Shown here piece by piece: positions 8,433-16,841 of a stretch of DNA of 64,000 nucleotides. The stretch comes from Pseudonocardia kunmingensis (GTDB lineage: Bacteria; Actinomycetota; Actinomycetes; Mycobacteriales; Pseudonocardiaceae): positions 930,001-994,000 of the forward strand of contig NZ_VFPA01000003.1 of NCBI RefSeq assembly GCF_006716445.1, given 5' to 3'. Within the stretch, counting starts at the first letter, position 1; the number at the start of each line of letters is the position of its first letter. A model generated the notes under the pieces. That model saw nothing but the letters and a program-made list of their open reading frames with translations. It made no database searches and was not told where the DNA came from. The position numbers and the translations under genes are program-made.

Positions 8433-9164
8433 TCAGCCTGGCCCTGTCGATCCCAGGATCACCCCGGTCGCAGCCGGCTGCCGCGCCGACAACACGTACG
8501 TGGTGACGCGCGCGGCGGGCCGGAACCGCGCCAGCAGCGCGACCAGCTCGGCGCGGGCCGCCGCGACGTCGTCCTCGGCGCCGTCGTGCAGCCCCTCGAC
8601 GATCACCAGCGCCTCGCTGGTGCCGGGTCGGGTCGCGCTCTGCGCGCTCTGCCGCCAGCACCAGCGGCGCGCGCAGGCCACCCCCTCGCGGTCGACGAAC
8701 ACCACCTCGCCGGGCTCCGGCGTGCCGGCCGGGCCGCCACCGAGGTCGGTGAACGGCTCGTCGCCGGTGGCGAACCGGACGGTGACCGGGGCGGCGACGC
8801 CGGCGAGGTCCACCACGGCGACCGGCAGCGCGTAGCGGATCGAGACGAGGTTGCCGATGTCGACGAGGGCGTTCACGGACGGCAGCTCGCTCTGGCGGGC
8901 CAGCCGCCGCAGCAGCGCCTCCGCGGCGCAGCGGTACTGCGTCGGCTTCGCCCCGAAGCCGGCGAAGGCCCGGCGCCAGGCCGCGATCGAGGGCAGCGCG
9001 GCGATCGGCGTGGTCGCGAGGCGCTGCGCGACCTCCGCCTGCGCGGCGCGGTACTGCTCGCCCAGCGCGGCCGGTGCGGCGGCGTCCGGGAGGCCTTCGA
9101 GGTGGAGGATGCCGGCGTGGATCGCCGGGTACCGCTCGAGGACGGCGCGGTCGTAACGGAACAC
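8433..9164 (-). CDS. B3/B4 tRNA-binding domain protein
   Basis: Stand-alone protein resembling the B3/B4 editing domain of phenylalanyl-tRNA synthetase beta, without any synthetase catalytic domain. Diagnostic features are WRRAFAGFGAKPTQYRCAAEALLRR and LPSVNALVDIGNLVSIRYALPVAVVDL. Such proteins may act in trans on mischarged tRNA or as small-molecule-binding proteins; the actual role is unproven. It is divergent from the MocR regulator gene at 9221, which shares the short intergenic region and is therefore a plausible regulator of this gene. Confidence 0.86.
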   Translation of the reverse strand: MFRYDRAVLERYPAIHAGILHLEGLPDAAAPAALGEQYRAAQAEVAQRLATTPIAALPSIAAWRRAFAGFGAKPTQYRCAAEALLRRLARQSELPSVNALVDIGNLVSIRYALPVAVVDLAGVAAPVTVRFATGDEPFTDLGGGPAGTPEPGEVVFVDREGVACARRWCWRQSAQSATRPGTSEALVIVEGLHDGAEDDVAAARAELVALLARFRPAARVTTYVLSARQPAATGVILGSTGPG

Positions 9165-9204
9165 GTGCGGGATCTCCTGTCTCCGGTGGGCGCCGCCGAC
9201 GGTA

Positions 9205-9219
9205 GGACCAGACTGGTCC
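9205..9219. promoter_or_regulatory. Operator-like palindrome at the mocR start
   Basis: GGACCA-GAC-TGGTCC is a perfect 6-3-6 dyad that ends one base before the GTG at 9221 and overlaps a CAGACT -10-like hexamer, consistent with autoregulation. A further GGGACCA half-site occurs inside the gene at about 9251. Confidence 0.5.
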
Positions 9220-9220
9220 C

Positions 9221-10627
9221 GTGACGGAGACCACCGGAGCCGGAATCGACGGGACCAATTCCGGGTTGCGCATCGAGCTCGCCGACGTCCGGGCCCAGGG
9301 CGCCCGCGATCTGACCGGCAGCCTCGCCGAGGCGCTGCGGCAGGCCGTGCGCGGCGGGAGGCTGCCCGCGGGCACCCGGCTGCCGGCGTCCCGGGGCCTG
9401 GCCGCGGACCTCGGGGTGTCGCGGGGCGTGGTGGTCCGGGCCTACGAGCAGCTGGTCGCCGAGGGCTACCTGCACGCGCACACCGGACGGGGCACGGTGG
9501 TCAGCGAGGTCCACGCGGCGGCGGGCGGGGCGCCGCCACCGGTGCGGCCGTTCGACCCGGGCAACCCCGGCGTGCCGGCGCTGGGCTCGTTCCCGCGCGC
9601 GGAGTGGATGCGGGCGCTGGAGACGGCGATGCGCTCCCTGCCCGACGCCGAGCTGGGCTACGGCGACCCGCGCGGCCATCCCCGCCTGCGCCGCGCGCTG
9701 GCCGCCTACCTGGGCCGCACCCGCGCCGTCGTGGCGCCGCTGGACCGGATCGTCGTCACCGGGGGCTACGCGCAGGCGGCCCGGCTCGCGGCCGAGGCGC
9801 TCGTGCGCCACGGCGTGCCGGCCGTCGGGGTCGAGGACCCCGGCTCGGTCGGGGTGATCGAGACGCTGCGCATCGGCGGGCTCGCCACCACCCCGGTACC
9901 GGTGGACGAGCACGGGATCGACGTCGCCGCCCTCGCCGCCACCGACCTGCGCGCGGTGGCGGTGACACCCGCGCACCAGTTCCCGACGGGCGCGGTGCTG
10001 GCCCCCGCCCGGCGGACCGCGCTGCTCGACTGGGCCGCGGAGCGCGACGCGGTGGTGTTCGAGGACGACTACGACGCCGAGTACCGCTACGACCGCTCCC
10101 CCGTCGGCGCGCTGCAGGGCCTGGCGCCGGACCGCGTCGTCTACGGCGGCAGCATCTCGAAGACCCTCGCCCCCGGCCTGCGGCTCGGCTGGCTCGTCGC
10201 GCCCGCCTGGCTGGCCGCGACGCTCACCGAGGTCAAGCACTGGGCCGACATCGCCGAGCCGGTGCTGGACCAGGTCGCGCTCGCGGTCTTCATCGAGAGC
10301 GGCGCGCTCGACCGCCACATCCGCCGGATGGCGAGCCTGTACGCGGCCCGGCGGCGCGCGCTCCTGGCCGCCGTCGCCCGGCACCTGCCCGGCTGGGCCG
10401 TCACGGGCGTCGCCGCAGGCCTGCACGCGGTCCTGGTGCCGGCACGGCCGCTGCCCGCCGCCGCGCTCGACGCCATGGCCCACGCCCCCGGCGGGCTGCG
10501 CGCCACCCCGCTCGCGGCGTACACGCAGGCCGTCGGGCCGCGGCCCGGCCTGGTCGTCGGCTACGGCGCCGTGACGACCGACCGGATCGAGCGCGGCATC
10601 GCGGCGATGGCCGACGCAGCTCCGTGA
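9221..10627 (+). CDS. MocR-family (GntR-HTH plus aminotransferase) transcriptional regulator
   Basis: Fusion of an N-terminal GntR-type winged helix (about residues 25-90; LPASRGLAADLGVSRGVVVRAY, EGYLHAHTGRGT) and a fold-type I aminotransferase-like domain (about 115-460). The PLP-binding lysine is K314 in GGSISKTLAPGLRLGW, and EDDYDAEYRYD and a GDPRGHPRLRRALA segment are typical. The family senses PLP or amino-acid-derived ligands; PdxR members control vitamin B6 synthesis. No pdxST genes are next to it, so the target is more likely the divergent B3/B4 gene. The start GTG abuts an operator-like palindrome. Confidence 0.93.
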   Translation: MTETTGAGIDGTNSGLRIELADVRAQGARDLTGSLAEALRQAVRGGRLPAGTRLPASRGLAADLGVSRGVVVRAYEQLVAEGYLHAHTGRGTVVSEVHAAAGGAPPPVRPFDPGNPGVPALGSFPRAEWMRALETAMRSLPDAELGYGDPRGHPRLRRALAAYLGRTRAVVAPLDRIVVTGGYAQAARLAAEALVRHGVPAVGVEDPGSVGVIETLRIGGLATTPVPVDEHGIDVAALAATDLRAVAVTPAHQFPTGAVLAPARRTALLDWAAERDAVVFEDDYDAEYRYDRSPVGALQGLAPDRVVYGGSISKTLAPGLRLGWLVAPAWLAATLTEVKHWADIAEPVLDQVALAVFIESGALDRHIRRMASLYAARRRALLAAVARHLPGWAVTGVAAGLHAVLVPARPLPAAALDAMAHAPGGLRATPLAAYTQAVGPRPGLVVGYGAVTTDRIERGIAAMADAAP

Positions 10628-10641
10628 CGCCAACCGCTTCA

Positions 10642-10710
10642 CACACCGACTTCCGCGCTCGCACACCGACTGCAGTCGGTGTGCCGAGGCAGGAGTCGGT
10701 GTGCGAGCGC
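10642..10710. repeat. Compound inverted repeat built from CACACCGACT
   Basis: CACACCGACT occurs at 10642 and 10662 and its inverse AGTCGGTGTG at 10674 and 10694. Positions 10662-10683 form a perfect 22-base palindrome, while 10655-10671 and 10694-10710 form a perfect 17-bp stem that excludes it, so two alternative hairpins are possible. It lies just downstream of the MocR stop. Confidence 0.75.
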
Positions 10711-10727
10711 GCCGCCGGACCGTCTGG

Positions 10728-11413
10728 GTGGGCCGGCTGCGCGACGCGTCGGTCGTCGCGGTGGTCGGGGGCGGCCTGACCGGCATCGAGACCGCCGCCG
10801 AGCTGGCCGAGACCCGGCCGGAGCTGAAGGTCCGGCTGGTCACCGGCGGGCTCCTCGGCGGCGCCCTGTCGCAGCGCGGGCGACGCCACCTGCAGCGCGC
10901 GTTCGCCCGCCTCGGCGTCGACGTCCAGGACCACGCGGGTGCCCCCGCTCGCGGCGGGGGCCGGGTTCGCCGTCGACCGGACGGGGCGGATGCTGGTCGA
11001 CGCGACCCTGCGTTCGGTCTCGCACCCGGAGGACTATGGCGCCAGCGACGCGGCGGCCGCCCACCGCGCCGGCGGGCAGGAGCTGCGGATGGCCTGCGCC
11101 ACCGGGGTGCCGGCCGCGTTGCGGGCCGTCGGAGCGATCAGCCACCGGCTGGTGGGCAAGGAACCGCGCCCCCTGCGCTTCCGCTACGTCAACCAGTGCA
11201 TCAGCCTCGGCCGCCGGGACGGGCTCATCCAGTTCGTCCGCGCCGACGACGAGCCCCGCGAGGCCGTGCTGACCGGCCGCCTCGCCGCGCTGTACAAGGA
11301 GGCGATCGTGCGCGGGGCGCTGCAGGCGCAGCGCCATCCGGCAGGAGACGGCCCGGCACGTCGGCCACCTCGACGTCCTGCGGGAGCTCGCCGACGGCGC
11401 GGTCGGCGAGTGA
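10728..11413 (+). pseudogene. Degraded NAD(P)/FAD-dependent oxidoreductase (NDH-2-like)
   Basis: A second Rossmann motif (VVAVVGGGLTGIETAAELAE) is read first in one frame; the continuation PPLAAGAGFAVDRTGRMLVD, TLRSVSHPEDYGASDAAA, MACATGVPAAL and FRYVNQCISLGRRDGLIQFV is read in a different frame from about 10939. The first FAD motif and the segment between are missing, and the terminal ~25 codons to 11413 are in a third frame. This is the C-terminal part of a type II NADH dehydrogenase-like oxidoreductase with an N-terminal truncation and at least two disruptions. It is unlikely to be functional. Confidence 0.82.
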
Positions 11414-11416
11414 GTC

Positions 11417-12214
11417 TCAGAAGGCCGGCCACGGGATCGCCGGGCCGTAGCCCGACGGCTCGGGGTAGCAGGACGTGTCCAGCAGGTGCTCCACGCGCCG
11501 GGCCAGCGTCCGCAGCTCCCGCCGGGTGATGTGCTCGCCCAGCTCGTCGCCGAGCGTGCCACCGAGCGCGGCGCGCAGCCGTTCCAGGTTCTCGACCACG
11601 GGACGGGGCAGCGGCTTGCCGACCCAACCCCACAGGACGGTGCGCAGCTTGTCCTCGGTGTGCAGGCACAAGCCGTGGTCCACGCCGTAGACGTTGCCGT
11701 CGACGCCTGCGAGGACGTGCCCGCCCTTGCGGTCGGCGTTGTTCGCGACCACGTCGAACGCGGCCATGGCCTGCAGCTCCGGGACGTCGGCGTGCACGAG
11801 CACGGCGGCCTCGCCGCGCTCGCCGCGGGCGCGCAGCACCCCGATCCACCCCGGCGGCACGTCCGCGGGTGAGCAGACGTCCACGAGCTCGCGATCCTCG
11901 TCCGTGTCCACCCACACCTGCACCATGCCCGGGCCGAACGGCCCGTCGCGCAGCAGCGTGGGCGGCACGACGTGGAACCCGGCCGCCTCGGAGATCAGGT
12001 AGGCGCCCACCTCACGACCCGCGAGGGTGCCGTCGGGGAAGTCCCAGAGCGGGCGCTCCCCGCGCACCGGCTTGTAGACGCACTGCGCCTCGAGCCCGTC
12101 GAGGGTGATGGCGCCGAAGAGCGTGGCGTTGGAGGCGTCGACCAGCCGTCCGGTGATCTCGATGCGGCCGTGCCGCAGCAGTCCCGGCACGGCCGGGTCG
12201 CGAGGGTCCAACAC
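11417..12214 (-). CDS. SCO1664 family protein
   Basis: About 265 residues, actinobacterial SCO1664-type protein with distant resemblance to phosphatidylinositol 3-/4-kinase catalytic folds; biochemical activity is not established. Seen: CVYKPVRGERPLWDFP (candidate nucleotide-binding Lys), AFDVVANNADRKGGHVL and VYGVDHGLCLHTEDKLRTVLWGW, which mimic kinase HxD/DxG-type loops. The GTG at 12214 is chosen because it starts 10 bases after the stop of the DUF3090 gene; the open frame further upstream overlaps that gene. It is the third gene of the phosphomutase-DUF3090-SCO1664 cluster. Confidence 0.88.
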   Translation of the reverse strand: MLDPRDPAVPGLLRHGRIEITGRLVDASNATLFGAITLDGLEAQCVYKPVRGERPLWDFPDGTLAGREVGAYLISEAAGFHVVPPTLLRDGPFGPGMVQVWVDTDEDRELVDVCSPADVPPGWIGVLRARGERGEAAVLVHADVPELQAMAAFDVVANNADRKGGHVLAGVDGNVYGVDHGLCLHTEDKLRTVLWGWVGKPLPRPVVENLERLRAALGGTLGDELGEHITRRELRTLARRVEHLLDTSCYPEPSGYGPAIPWPAF

Positions 12215-12224
12215 CGCGCTCGCG

Positions 12225-12791
12225 TCAGTCCTCGACCGGTGACCGCTGGTGGTACCCGTTGAGCCGCACGCACACGTGGCCCTCGGGGTCGAGCGGCTCG
12301 GCGCACAGCGGGCACGGCGGCCGTCCCGCGGAGACCACGCGCTCGGCGCGGTCGGCGAACGCCTTCGCCTGCACCGGGGAGAGGAAGACGCGCAGCGCGT
12401 CGGGGCCCTCCTCGGCGTCGTCGAGCACGATCGACTCGTCGACCTCCTCCTCGGTGACCGCGAGCAGCTCGACGACGACGGAGCTCGAGTCGGCATCCCA
12501 GCCCAGCCCCATCGTGCCGACCCGGAACTCCTCCTCGAGCGGCACGGCCAGCGGGTCGAGATCGGTGCCGGGCTCCTCGTCGGACACCTCGGAGCCGAAC
12601 CGGCGCGCGACCTCCTGGAGCAGCGCGCTGATCCGGTCGGCCAGCACCGAGACCTGTTGCTTCTCCAGCAGCACGCTCACGGTGCGCGCCGACTCGATGG
12701 CCTGGAGGTAGAAGGAGCGGTCGCCGGGCTCGCCGACGGTCCCGGCGACGAAGCGCTCGGGCTGACGGAAGACGTGGATGACGCGTGGCAT
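12225..12791 (-). CDS. DUF3090 family protein
   Basis: 188-residue DUF3090 protein, function unknown and almost restricted to Actinobacteria. The N-terminus (MPRVIHVFRQPERFVAGTVG) and the C-terminal CPLCAEPLDPEGHVCVRLNGYH with a CxxC and a further Cys are characteristic and suggest a zinc site. The start ATG is at 12791. It sits between the histidine-phosphatase gene and the SCO1664 gene, in the same order as Mycobacterium tuberculosis Rv2135c-Rv2134c-Rv2133c, so an associated role is likely. Confidence 0.93.
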   Translation of the reverse strand: MPRVIHVFRQPERFVAGTVGEPGDRSFYLQAIESARTVSVLLEKQQVSVLADRISALLQEVARRFGSEVSDEEPGTDLDPLAVPLEEEFRVGTMGLGWDADSSSVVVELLAVTEEEVDESIVLDDAEEGPDALRVFLSPVQAKAFADRAERVVSAGRPPCPLCAEPLDPEGHVCVRLNGYHQRSPVED

Positions 12792-12853
12792 GGCACTTCC
12801 GAGAGTAGTCCGCCGCGGCGCACTCGGCACGTCAGTGCCGTGACGCCCCGGTG

Positions 12854-13561
12854 TCAGGTACCGGCGTCGCCGCCCAGGACGGCGTCGGAACTGCGGGGAG
12901 CGGTCTTGCGACGGCGCTTCTTCGGAGGCGGCGGGATCAGCCCCGCGACGTCGCCGCCCAGGTCGTTGACCCGCGCCACGAACGGGCGGGTCTCGGTGTA
13001 GTGCACCACGCTGATCGAGCCCGGGTCGACGACGATGCGCTGGAAGTTGTCCAGGTGGGTGGCCAGCGCGTCGGCCAGCACCGACTTGATCACGTCGCCG
13101 TGGCTGCAGGCCAGCCAGACCGCGGCCGGACCGTGCGCCTCGGCGATCCGCGCGCTGTGCCTGCGGACCGCGGCCACCGCACGGGCCTGCATGCCGGCGA
13201 GCCCCTCGCCGTCCGGGAACACCGCGGCCGAGGGGTGCGCCTGCACCACCTTCCACAGCGGCTCCTTGACCAGCGCCTTGAGCTCGCTGCCCGTCCACGA
13301 GCCGTAGTCGACCTCGGCGAGCTCGGGCTCGCCGACCGGGGCGAGCCCGCGATCGGCGGCCAGCGGCGCCACCGTCTGCTCGCAGCGCAGCATCGGAGAG
13401 CAGACGATCTCCGCGATCGGGACACCCGCCAGCCGGCCGACCAGCTTGTCGGCCTGCGCCCGCCCGGTGTCGTCGAGTTCGACGCCCGGGGTGCGGCCGG
13501 CGAGCACGCCGGTCGCGTTCGCCGCCGACCGGCCGTGGCGGAGCAGGATCAGGGTCGTCAC
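12854..13561 (-). CDS. Histidine phosphatase family, MSMEG_4193-type phosphomutase-like protein
   Basis: Phosphoglycerate-mutase superfamily protein of 235 residues. The RHG catalytic motif with the phospho-histidine is at the N-terminus (LILLRHGRSAANATG), a second Arg-type site in VCSPMLRCEQTV, a Glu in EVDYGSWTG, and the second His in ACSHGDVIKSVLADA. The tail is Lys/Arg-rich. GTG 13561 starts the protein at VTTLILLRHG; the 15 extra open codons upstream do not match the family. First gene of the conserved three-gene cluster; substrate unknown. Confidence 0.92.
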   Translation of the reverse strand: MTTLILLRHGRSAANATGVLAGRTPGVELDDTGRAQADKLVGRLAGVPIAEIVCSPMLRCEQTVAPLAADRGLAPVGEPELAEVDYGSWTGSELKALVKEPLWKVVQAHPSAAVFPDGEGLAGMQARAVAAVRRHSARIAEAHGPAAVWLACSHGDVIKSVLADALATHLDNFQRIVVDPGSISVVHYTETRPFVARVNDLGGDVAGLIPPPPKKRRRKTAPRSSDAVLGGDAGT

Positions 13562-13571
13562 ACCATCGAGC

Positions 13572-13967
13572 CTACGGACCGACCCGTCCCGTGCCGGACG
13601 TCGCACGCTGCTCGTCGTGGACCCGCCGGGCCCGTTCGACCTCGCCGAGGTGGGCCGCGGACCACTCCCCCAGCGACGCGAACACCGGTGCCAGGCTGCG
13701 CCCGAGCTCGCTGATCTCGTACTCGACCCGGGGCGGTACCTCCGGGTGGTAGGTGCGCAGGACGAGACCGTCCCGCTCCAGCTGCCGCAACCGCTGGGTC
13801 AGCACCTTCGGGCTGATCGTGGCGATGCGCCGCTCGAGCTCCACGAACCGCTGCCGCCCGCGCTCGTGCAGGGTCCAGAGGATGGGCGTGGTCCAGCGGC
13901 TGAAGACGATGTCGACCACCGGCGCGATCGGGCAGGCGGCCTCGGGCCCCGCTGTGTCGTCGATCAC
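13572..13967 (-). CDS. HxlR family winged-helix transcriptional regulator
   Basis: 131-residue HxlR/MarR-like wHTH protein. Features: DIVFSRWTTPILWTLHERGRQRFVELERRI, ISPKVLTQRLRQLERDGLVLRTYHPEVPPRVEYEISELG, a classic HxlR recognition helix and wing. A single Cys near the N-terminus (AACPIAP) is in the position used by redox-sensing HxlR proteins, suggesting response to electrophiles or oxidants. It is divergent from the NAD(P)-binding gene at 14058, its probable target, with an operator-like dyad in between. Confidence 0.93.
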   Translation of the reverse strand: MIDDTAGPEAACPIAPVVDIVFSRWTTPILWTLHERGRQRFVELERRIATISPKVLTQRLRQLERDGLVLRTYHPEVPPRVEYEISELGRSLAPVFASLGEWSAAHLGEVERARRVHDEQRATSGTGRVGP

Positions 13968-13997
13968 CGTTCGCCTCCCCGCCGTTGCTTTCCTCTA

Positions 13998-14038
13998 GGT
14001 ACCTACTGCATCCACGACAGTAGCTTCCTGCGGGTACC
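13998..14038. promoter_or_regulatory. Operator-like dyad between HxlR and NmrA genes
   Basis: CTACTG (14003-14008) and CAGTAG (14018-14023) form a 6-9-6 inverted repeat, flanked by GGTACC at 13998-14003 and 14033-14038. Symmetric elements in a 90-base divergent spacer fit an HxlR dimer site controlling both genes. Confidence 0.5.
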
Positions 14039-14057
14039 CACCGAGAGGGAGACGAAC

Positions 14058-14900
14058 ATGATCGTGGTGACCGGGGCCACCGGGAACGTCGGACGGCCGC
14101 TGGTGGCGGCGCTCGCGGCGGCGGGCGAGCAGGTGACGGCCGTGTCGCGGAGGGCGCCGGAGGCACCGCTGCCCGACGGCGTCCGGCACCGCCGGGTCGA
14201 CCTCACCGACCCCGACGCGCTGCGCGGCGTCCTCGACGGCGCCGACGCCCTGTTCCTGCACGACGGGGGAGCCGGCGACCTGCTGCGTACGCACGACGCG
14301 CTCGACGTCGCGAAGTCCGCCGGCGTCCGGCAGGTCGTGCTGCTGTCCTCGCAGGGTGTGCTCACGCGGCCGGAGTCGGAGTCCCACGGTGTGGTGCTCC
14401 GCTCCCTCGAGGAGGCCGTCCGCGGGTCGGGCACGGGCTGGACGATCCTGCGCCCCGGCGGATTCGACTCCAACGCGCTCGCCTGGGTCGGAGCGGTGCG
14501 CACCCACCGGACGGTCGCGGCCCCCTTCGGCGACGTCGGCCTGCCCACGGTCGACCCCGCCGACGTCGCCGAGGTCGCCGCCGCCGCGCTGACCGGCGAC
14601 GAGCACCTCGGGCGGGCCTACGTGCTGACCGGACCCGCCCGCTGCACGCCCCGCGAGCAGGCCGCGGCCATCGGCGACGCGCTCGGCGAACCCGTCGCGT
14701 TCGTCGAGCTGACCCGGGACCAGGCACTCACCGCGATGCTGCGGTTCATGCCGGAGCCGGTGGCCCGGACGACCCTCGACGTCCTCGGCACGCCCACACC
14801 GCTGGAGCAGCAGGTCAGCCCGGACGTCGAGCGCGTGCTCGGTCGGCCGCCGCGCGGTTTCGCCGGCTGGGCCGCGCGCAACGCCGCCGCCTTCCGGTGA
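14058..14900 (+). CDS. NmrA-like / atypical SDR NAD(P)-binding protein
   Basis: 280-residue atypical short-chain dehydrogenase of the NmrA/azoreductase-like type. The N-terminal GATGNVGRPLVAAL (GxxGxxG) binds NAD(P); HDGGAGDLLRTHDALDVAKSAGVRQVVLLSS and ILRPGGFDSNALAW are typical of QOR2/NmrA quinone-reductase or sensor proteins, which lack the YxxxK catalytic pair. A likely role is electrophile or quinone response together with the divergent HxlR regulator. ATG 14058 follows a GAGGGAGACGAAC ribosome-binding region. Confidence 0.9.
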   Translation: MIVVTGATGNVGRPLVAALAAAGEQVTAVSRRAPEAPLPDGVRHRRVDLTDPDALRGVLDGADALFLHDGGAGDLLRTHDALDVAKSAGVRQVVLLSSQGVLTRPESESHGVVLRSLEEAVRGSGTGWTILRPGGFDSNALAWVGAVRTHRTVAAPFGDVGLPTVDPADVAEVAAAALTGDEHLGRAYVLTGPARCTPREQAAAIGDALGEPVAFVELTRDQALTAMLRFMPEPVARTTLDVLGTPTPLEQQVSPDVERVLGRPPRGFAGWAARNAAAFR

Positions 14901-15722
14901 TCAGGTCGCGCTGAGCCACCCCGCCCCGAGCGCCACGAACAGCAGCGCGCCCAGCGCCACCCGGTACCAGACGAACAGGTAGACGCTGTGGCGCTCGACG
15001 TAGCGCAGCAGCCAGGCGATCGCGGCGAACCCGATGGCGAACGCGATGACCGTGGCCACCACCATCTGCGCCCCGGTCGGCCCGTCGCCCGCGAACACGT
15101 CGGGGAGCTGGAAGATGCCCGACGCCACGACCGCGGGGATCGCCAGCAGGAACGAGTAGCGCACGGCCGCGGGGCGGGTGAAGCCGAGGAACAGCCCGGC
15201 GGTGATCGTGCCGCCGGAGCGGGAGACGCCCGGGATGAGCGCCATGGCCTGCGCGAGGCCGAGCAGGATGCCGTCGGCGGGCTTCATCTGCTGCAGCTCG
15301 ACCCGCTGGCTGCCCATCCGCTCGGCCAGCCCGAGGAGCAGGCCGAACACCACCAGCGTGGTCGCGATCAGCCACAGGTTGCGGGCGGCGGTCTGGATCT
15401 GGTCCTCGAACAGCAGGCCGAGGACGCCGATCGGGATCGTGCCGATGATCACCAGCCACGCGATCCGGTAGTCCGGCGTGGCGCGCACGGCCGCGGAGCG
15501 GAAACCCCGCAGCCAGGTCATGAACAGGTGGCCGATGTCACGTGCGAAGTAGACGATCACCGCGGCCTCGGTGCCCAGCTGCGTGACCGCGGTGAACGCG
15601 GCACCCGCGTCGCGCCCGAAGAACACCTCCGACACGATCCGCAGGTGCGCCGACGAGGAGATCGGCAGGAACTCCGTCAACCCCTGCACGACTCCGAGAA
15701 CGATCACTTCCAGCCACGTCAC
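14901..15722 (-). CDS. uppP: Undecaprenyl-diphosphatase (UppP/BacA)
   Basis: Integral membrane enzyme that dephosphorylates undecaprenyl pyrophosphate to recycle the lipid carrier for peptidoglycan and other polymers; it confers bacitracin tolerance. Seen: VIVLGVVQGLTEFLPISSSAHL with the catalytic Glu/His/Ser cluster at the N-terminus, and the second conserved motif IPGVSRSGGTITAGLFLG. The 273-residue length and eight hydrophobic segments are as usual. GTG 15722 (VTWLEV) is chosen as start; the longer open frame upstream is not family-like. In mycobacteria uppP is adjacent to the phosphomutase cluster, matching this neighbourhood. Confidence 0.95.
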   Translation of the reverse strand: MTWLEVIVLGVVQGLTEFLPISSSAHLRIVSEVFFGRDAGAAFTAVTQLGTEAAVIVYFARDIGHLFMTWLRGFRSAAVRATPDYRIAWLVIIGTIPIGVLGLLFEDQIQTAARNLWLIATTLVVFGLLLGLAERMGSQRVELQQMKPADGILLGLAQAMALIPGVSRSGGTITAGLFLGFTRPAAVRYSFLLAIPAVVASGIFQLPDVFAGDGPTGAQMVVATVIAFAIGFAAIAWLLRYVERHSVYLFVWYRVALGALLFVALGAGWLSAT

Positions 15723-15772
15723 GGCGCGGACCGTACCGAGGCCGCCCGGACGCCCCCACATAGGCTTGCCGC

Positions 15773-16717
15773 GTGCGGCGGGGACGGGTCGGGAGCAGCG
15801 GGCTGGAGGTCTCGCAGATCGGGCTGGGCACCATGACCTGGGGTTCCGGCACCGACGTCGACGGGGCGACCGAGCAGCTCACCGCATTCGTCGACGCAGG
15901 CGGCACGCTGGTCGAGACGGCCGACGGCTACAGCGACGGGGCCGCCCAGGAGGTCCTCGGGCAGGTGCTGGCCTCGGCCGTCCCGCGCGAGGACCTCGTG
16001 CTCGCCGGCCGGGGCATGCTGCCCGGTGGTCCGCTCGGCGACGGCGCGGCCCGCGGCGCCCTGCTCGCCGGGCTGGACGCCACCCTCGCCCGCCTCGGCA
16101 CCGACCACCTCGACCTCTGGCAGCTGCCCGGCTTCGACGCGACCGTCCCGCTCGAGGAGACGCTCTCGGCCGTGCAGGTGGCGGTGCTGGCCGGCAAGGC
16201 CCGCTACGCGGGACTGGTCGCGCCTGCCGGCTGGCAGCTCGCCACGCTCGCCGAGCGGGGGCGCGCGATCGGCAGCCTCACGGTGCCGGTGTCGGCGCAG
16301 GTCGAGTACTCGCTGGTGTGCCGCGACCCGGAGCGCGATCTCCTCCCGGCGGCCACCTACCACGGCATCGGGCTGCTGGCCTGGGCGCCGCTGGGCCGCG
16401 GCGTGCTGACCGGCAAGTACGCCGACGGCACGCCGGCGGACTCCCGGGCGGCGTCCGCCGACTTCGCCTCCTACGTCGAGGCCCGCCGCAACGAGCGTTC
16501 CGCGCGCATCGTGCAGGCAGTCCTCACCGCAGCCGACGGCCTGGGCACCTCCCCGCTGTCCGTCGCGCTCGCGTGGGTGCGCGACCGGCCCGGCGTCGGC
16601 GCGGCGATCGTCGGTGCGCGGGACGCCGCCCAGCTCACGGCGTCGATGGCGGCGGACGCGGTGGACCTCCCGGCCGAGATCAGGGCCGCCCTCGACGACG
16701 TCAGCGGGCCGGGCTGA
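15773..16717 (+). CDS. Aldo/keto reductase
   Basis: 314-residue TIM-barrel AKR using NADPH. Seen: SQIGLGTMTWG, ETADGYSDGAAQEVLG (the family Asp/Tyr region, here with Glu-Thr-Ala-Asp-Gly-Tyr), LGTDHLDLWQLPGFD where the usual catalytic His is not obvious, QVEYSLVCRDPERDLLPAATYHGIGLLAWAPLGRGVLTGKY, and VGARDAAQL near the C-terminus. Substrate unknown. It is divergent from uppP with a 50-base spacer, the same pairing as in other Actinobacteria. Confidence 0.9.
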   Translation: MRRGRVGSSGLEVSQIGLGTMTWGSGTDVDGATEQLTAFVDAGGTLVETADGYSDGAAQEVLGQVLASAVPREDLVLAGRGMLPGGPLGDGAARGALLAGLDATLARLGTDHLDLWQLPGFDATVPLEETLSAVQVAVLAGKARYAGLVAPAGWQLATLAERGRAIGSLTVPVSAQVEYSLVCRDPERDLLPAATYHGIGLLAWAPLGRGVLTGKYADGTPADSRAASADFASYVEARRNERSARIVQAVLTAADGLGTSPLSVALAWVRDRPGVGAAIVGARDAAQLTASMAADAVDLPAEIRAALDDVSGPG

Positions 16718-16841
16718 CCCCTGGCACCCCGCTGCCGCCGCACCTATCGTGGGTGGCATTCCACCCGGCGTTCACCACGGCGTCAGATGCCGGCGTCCGA
16801 CGCCGCCGCCCGGTGGTCGCGAGGTGCGAGGAGGTGAGCCG

